DNA of 64,000 bases from Effrenium voratum (taxonomy: Eukaryota; Sar; Dinophyceae; Suessiales; Symbiodiniaceae), in assembly GCA_963377175.1 (NCBI GenBank), contig CAUJNA010002112.1:609497-673496 (forward strand), given 5' to 3'. Of this stretch, positions 60,590-64,000 are shown one piece after another (the first letter of the stretch is position 1; each line of letters opens with the position of its first letter). Both the position numbers and the translations under genes were made by a program. Below the pieces are notes generated by a model. The model worked only from the letters and a program-made list of their open reading frames with translations. It was not told the origin of the DNA and made no database searches.

Positions 60590-62290
60590 ATGATCTCAAC
60601 AGGGAAAGGGGTGGAAAAGATCTTAGGGAGGAAAGGGAGAAGATCTGGGGGAAAAAAGGCCAACAGGGACAGGGGGGAAAGATCTAAGGAAGGAGAAGCT
60701 CTCAGGGGGGAAAGGCCTCAGGGGGAAAGGGTGGGAAGGATCTCAACAGGGAAAGGGGGAAACAATCTTAGGAAGGAAAGGGGGGGGAAGATCTTAGGGA
60801 GGAAAGGGAGAAGATCTGGGAGAAAAGGACTTAGGGGGGAAAGCCCAACAGGGAAAGGGGGGAAAAGATCTTAGGAAGGAAAAGGGAGAAGCTCTCAGGG
60901 GGGGGAAAGGCCTTGGGAGGGAAAGGGGGGAAAGGATCTCAACAGGGAAAGGGTGGGAAAGATCTTAAGGAGGAAAGGGGGGGGAAGATCTTAGGGAGGA
61001 AAGGGAGACGATCTGGGAGAAAAGGACTTAGGGGGGAAAGCCTAACAGGGAAAGGGGGGAAAAGATCTTCGGAAGGAAAAGGGACAGCAGGGGGAAAGGG
61101 GGGGGGGAAAGATCTTAGGGAGGAAAGGGAGAAGATCTGGGGACAAAGGCCTTAGAGGGGAAAGGGGAGAAATGATCTCAACAGGGAAGGGGTGGAAAAG
61201 ATCTTAGGGAGGAAAGGGAGAAGATCTGGGGGAAAAAAGGCCAACAGGGAAAGGGGGGAAAGATCTAAGGAAGGAAAAGGGAGAAGCTCTCAGGGGGGAA
61301 AGGCCTTAGGCGGGAAAGGGTGGGAAGGATCTCAACAGGGACAGGGGGGAAACAATCTTAGGAAGGAAAAGGGAAAAGATCTGGAAAGGCCTTAAAGGGA
61401 AGAAGGGAAAGGATCTCAACGGGGAAAGGAGGCAAAGGATCTTAAGGAGGAGTAGGGAGAAGATCTCAGCGGGGGGAAAGGCCTTAGGAAGGAAAGGAGG
61501 GAAAGGATCTCAACAGGGAAAGGGGGGGAAAGATCTCAGTGAGGAAAGGGAGAAGATCCCAGGCAGGGAAAAGGCCTTAGGGGGGAAAGGGGGAAAGGAT
61601 CTCAACAGGGAAAGGGGGCAAAGGATCTTCGGGAGGAAAAGGGAGAAGATCTGAAAAGGCCTTAGGGGGAAAAGGGGGAAAGGAGCTCAACAGGGAAAGG
61701 TGGGAGAGGATCCTAGGGAGGAAAAGGGAGAAGATCTTGGGGGGAAAGGGGGAAAGGATCTCAACCAAGGGAAAAGATCTTGGGGAGGACAAGGAAGAGA
61801 AAGGCCTTAGGGGGGAAAGAGGGGAAAGGACCTCAACAGGGAAAGGGGGCAAAGGATCTTAGAAAGGAAAAGGGAGAAGATCTTGGGGGGGAAAACGCCT
61901 TAGGGGGGAAAGGGCGGGAAAGGATCTCAACAAGGAAAGGGGGGAAAAGATCTTAGGAAGGAAAAGGGGGAAGATCGCGGGGGGAAAAAAGGCCTTAGGG
62001 GGGAAAGGAGGGAAAGGATCTCAACAGGGAGAGGGGGGAAAACATCGTAGGGAGGAAAAGGGAAAAACTCAGAGGGAGAAAGGGCCTTAGGGGGGAAAGG
62101 GGGAATGGATCTCAACAGGGAAAGGTGGCAAAAGATCTTAGGGAGGAAAAGAGAAGATCTCAGGGGGGGAAAGGCCTTAGGGGGGAAAGGGGGGAAAGGA
62201 TCTGAGCAGGGAAAGGGGGGGAAAGATCTTAGGGAGGAAAGGGAGAAGATCTGGGGGCAAAGGCCGTAGGGGGGAAAGGGGAGAAATGAT
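60590..62290 (+). repeat. higher-order satellite unit, copy 2
   Basis: Second copy of the segment at 58145-59860. A block also recurs at 57784, 59532, about 60231 and 61927, indicating layered duplications. Confidence 0.85.
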
Positions 62291-62967
62291 CTCAACAGGG
62301 AAAGGGGTGGAAAAGATCTTAGGGAGGAAAGGGAGAAGATCTGGGGGAAAAAAGGCCAACAGGGAAAGGGGGGAAAGATCTAAGGAAGGAAAAGGGAGAA
62401 GCTCTCAGGGGGGGGAAAGGCCTGAGGGGGGAAAGGGTGGGAAGGATCTCAACAGGGAAAGGGGGGAAACAATCTTAGGAAGGAAAAGGGAGAAGATCTG
62501 GAAAGGCCTTAAAGGGAAGGGGGGAAAGGATCTCAACAGGGAAAGGGGGCAAAGGATCTTAAGGAGGAATAGGGAGAAGATCTCAGCGGGGGGAAAGGCC
62601 GTAGGGGGGAAAGGGGGGAAAGGATCTCAACAGGGAAAGGGGGGGAAAGATCTCAGGGAGGAAAGGAAAAAGATCCCAGGGAGGAAAAGGCCGTAGGGGG
62701 GAAAGTGGGGGAAAGGGAGGAAAAGGGAGAAGATCTCAGGGGGGAAAAGGCCTTAGGGGGGAAAGGGGGGAAAGGATCTCAACAGGGAGAGGGGTGAAAA
62801 CATCTTAGGGAGGAAAAGGGAAAAAAACAGAGGGAGAAAAGGCCTTAGGGCGGAAAGGGGGAATGGATCTCAACAAAGAAAGGGGGGCAAAAATCTCAGA
62901 GGGGAAGGGGGCAAGGGGACAATTCCAAAGGGACGCAAATAAGAAAGCAGGCCTGTAATGTCGGCGG

Positions 62968-63037
62968 CCTGAGCCGGAGGCGTTAAAATATGGTTGGTGA
63001 AAAGATCGTTTCTATGGGTATAGTTTGAGGGCTCAGG
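62968..63037. mobile_element. F1 element, degenerate
   Basis: CCTGAGCCGGAGGCG ... GTATAGTTTGAGGGCTCAGG. Adjoins the GC-rich minus-strand island. Confidence 0.7.
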
Positions 63038-63228
63038 ACTCGAACTTCGCCTCTCCCGGTCCTTTCCCCCCCTTTCGCATCGGCGCGAAGGCCGCAGGCA
63101 GCTTCTGCGACTTCACCGGCGTCGGCGTTGGAGGCACCGGCGCCGAGCCGCGGAGCTCCAACGCGCTGTGGGCGAAGTTGCAGTAGGTGCCTGGCGCGTG
63201 CTTCTCGTCTTCTTCTTCCCACAAAGGG
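63033..63228 (-). CDS. exon with CCCH zinc-finger-like C-x3-H end
   Basis: On the minus strand TCTTTTGAGCAG|C is a good acceptor. The frame reads PLWEEEDEKHAPGTYCNFAH, SALELRGSAPVPPTPTPVKS, QKLPAAFAPMRKGGKGPGEA then KFES, with a TGA formed by the F1 terminus. Third positions are almost all G/C, the strongest bias in the window. GTYCNFAHSALELR resembles the C-terminal half of CCCH zinc fingers (C-x3-H followed by ELR). The upstream cysteines would have to lie in the previous exon, which I cannot identify. Confidence 0.5.
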
Positions 63229-63339
63229 CTGCTCAAAAGAATGTACGAAAAAACGGAACCTTGGTAAATGGAACCAACGACTTAAAACCTGAGAATCAAC
63301 GAAAAAACGGAACCTGAATGGCCCAAAACGGGGCGGGGC

Positions 63340-63460
63340 GGTTGGGTTCCATGGCTGTGGCTCAAAAAAAAGGAGCCCAAAATGGAAGCTTGGTAAATGG
63401 AACCAACTAAAACCTGAGGTTTGCCGCAGCTCTTGAATTTTCAGCCAGACCCACATGGGA
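63340..63460 (+). repeat. dispersed repeat shared with 31201-31345 and 1588-1694
   Basis: GGCTGTGGCTCAAAAAA, CCCAAAATGG and AAATGGAACCAACTAAAACC are shared. Confidence 0.65.
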
Positions 63461-63644
63461 AGCTGGAGGCAATGGAATTTTAAAGGGAACCCCCCCGCAT
63501 TCCGTGGTGGGGATTGGGATATGCTACCCCTTGTGCTGAGGCCAACGCTCAGGCGCGAATTGTGCTGGCTTTTTGTTTTCACCGCTTAAGTTGACTGAGC
63601 GGTCATGAGGACCATGGGGATTGGGGCGCTCAAAAAGCCAACTG

Positions 63645-63867
63645 AGTCACAATCAAAACCCGGTACAAAAATGGTCGACCCAGAACCAGGCTTCAAGAAC
63701 TAAGAAGGCGGAGATCCGCAGCGATTTCTGGCTGGGATCGTCCCTTGCTAACCTTCACTTACCTCCTAAAACACCCTGGAATGATGATTCCCGGATACCA
63801 ACAAACAATGGTTTCGCATGGTTTCCAAGTGGTGCGAAATGGATTTCGCCTGGTTTTGATTGTGACT
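63645..63867. mobile_element. composite F8/F3 element with perfect 6-bp target duplication
   Basis: CAACTG|AGTCACAATCAAAACCCGG ... GGTTTTGATTGTGACT|CAACTG. Between CACTTACC and TGGTTTTGATT lies an F3 interior (CTCCTAAAACACCCTGGAAT to GGTGCGAAATGGATTTCGCC). TIRs of 16 bp are perfect. Confidence 0.9.
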
Positions 63868-63949
63868 CAACTGTCCTTCTTTTCTGAACTCTTGTGGCTC
63901 ACTGATCCGATCCCGCCAACTCCTGATAGCTCATAAAAGGCTCCCTATT

Positions 63950-64000
63950 TACTTGGCTGGAATTAGGACCCCAGCAAAAAAATATATTTTTTTGCCTGGT
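63950..64000. repeat. dispersed motif TTGGCTGGAATTAGGACCCC
   Basis: The same phrase followed by AGCAAAA occurs at 54554-54580; truncated by the window end. Confidence 0.6.

Larger units (their letters stand above)
56518..62920 (+). repeat. polypurine satellite, 6.4 kb, with higher-order structure
   Basis: Nearly all A and G on the plus strand, in variable units of about 20-26 nt carrying AGATCT, CTTAGGGGGG, GGATCTCAACAGGGAAAGG or AGAAGCTCTCAGGGG. Four such units make a super-unit of roughly 100 nt. Lack of T leaves many plus frames open (Gly/Lys/Arg-rich) and minus frames (Pro/Phe/Ser-rich); these are by-products. G-runs could form quadruplexes and the strand bias could form triplex DNA. Confidence 0.97.

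Noticed and set aside
56733..62696. Many Gly/Lys/Arg-rich plus frames and Pro/Phe/Ser-rich minus frames
   Set aside because: By-products of the stop-free purine satellite; frames drift with indels between repeat copies.
56518..62920. Telomeric repeat (CTTAGGG-like words)
   Set aside because: TTTAGGG or TTAGGG is not repeated in tandem; CTTAGGGGGG is part of a longer unit.

Overview
The window reads as eukaryotic nuclear DNA, most likely from a dinoflagellate. No conventional intact gene, rRNA or tRNA is recognisable. What is visible is a mosaic of short, GC-rich, open 'exon-like' islands embedded in AT-richer DNA packed with short inverted-repeat elements. Support for a dinoflagellate: (i) a 16-nt exact match (minus strand, 4323-4338) to the 3' part of the conserved dinoflagellate spliced leader; (ii) at least six families of short elements with terminal inverted repeats (TIRs), mostly flanked by TA, several ending in CAG like introners; (iii) exon-like islands with G/C-rich third codon positions on both strands. 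This is inference from sequence alone; another alga or protist rich in introners cannot be excluded.

Layout. 1-2.4 kb: weak open frames. 2.4-3.8 kb: a very long imperfect GTT/GCT/GGT microsatellite, read on the minus strand by an open frame with an N-terminal membrane anchor. 4.0-4.35 kb: a small minus-strand frame downstream of the spliced-leader relic. 5-56 kb: exon-like islands separated by copies of the element families named here F1 to F12. 56.5-62.9 kb: a 6.4-kb nearly pure-purine satellite with higher-order duplications. 63.0-63.25 kb: a minus-strand GC-rich island ending in a CCCH-zinc-finger-like C-x3-H motif.

Families used below. F1: ends CCTGGACCCTCAAAC..., TA flanks. F2: ends CCTGGAGTCTCC..., TA flanks. 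F3: ends CTGTGGATGG.../...CCATCCACAG, TA flanks. F4: ends ATGTTGACCCCGG..., TA flanks. F5: ends GGTCCTCCAGTAG..., TA flanks. F6: ends CTTAAAGGGGCAGGGTAC..., TA flanks. F7: CCCAGTGGCC or CAGTTGTTCAGTG ends. F8: ends AGTCACAATCAAAACC..., 6-bp target duplications. F9: no TIRs, SINE-like, fixed ends. F10: ends CCCTGGGGTTCC. F11: ends CATTTGCTTAA. F12: contains CCATTCTTTTCAACC.

How parts may work together. F1 and F2 end in ...CAGG next to the TA duplication. If such an element lands in a G-TA target, the target G plus TA give a GTA donor, and the terminal CAG gives an acceptor, so splicing GT...CAG would restore the original sequence exactly. Several open islands begin directly after an F1, F2 or F3 terminal CAG. 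The main hypothesis is that these are introner-like, intron-generating transposable elements. All protein-coding calls are low confidence, because no family could be matched and reading-frame quality was judged by eye.
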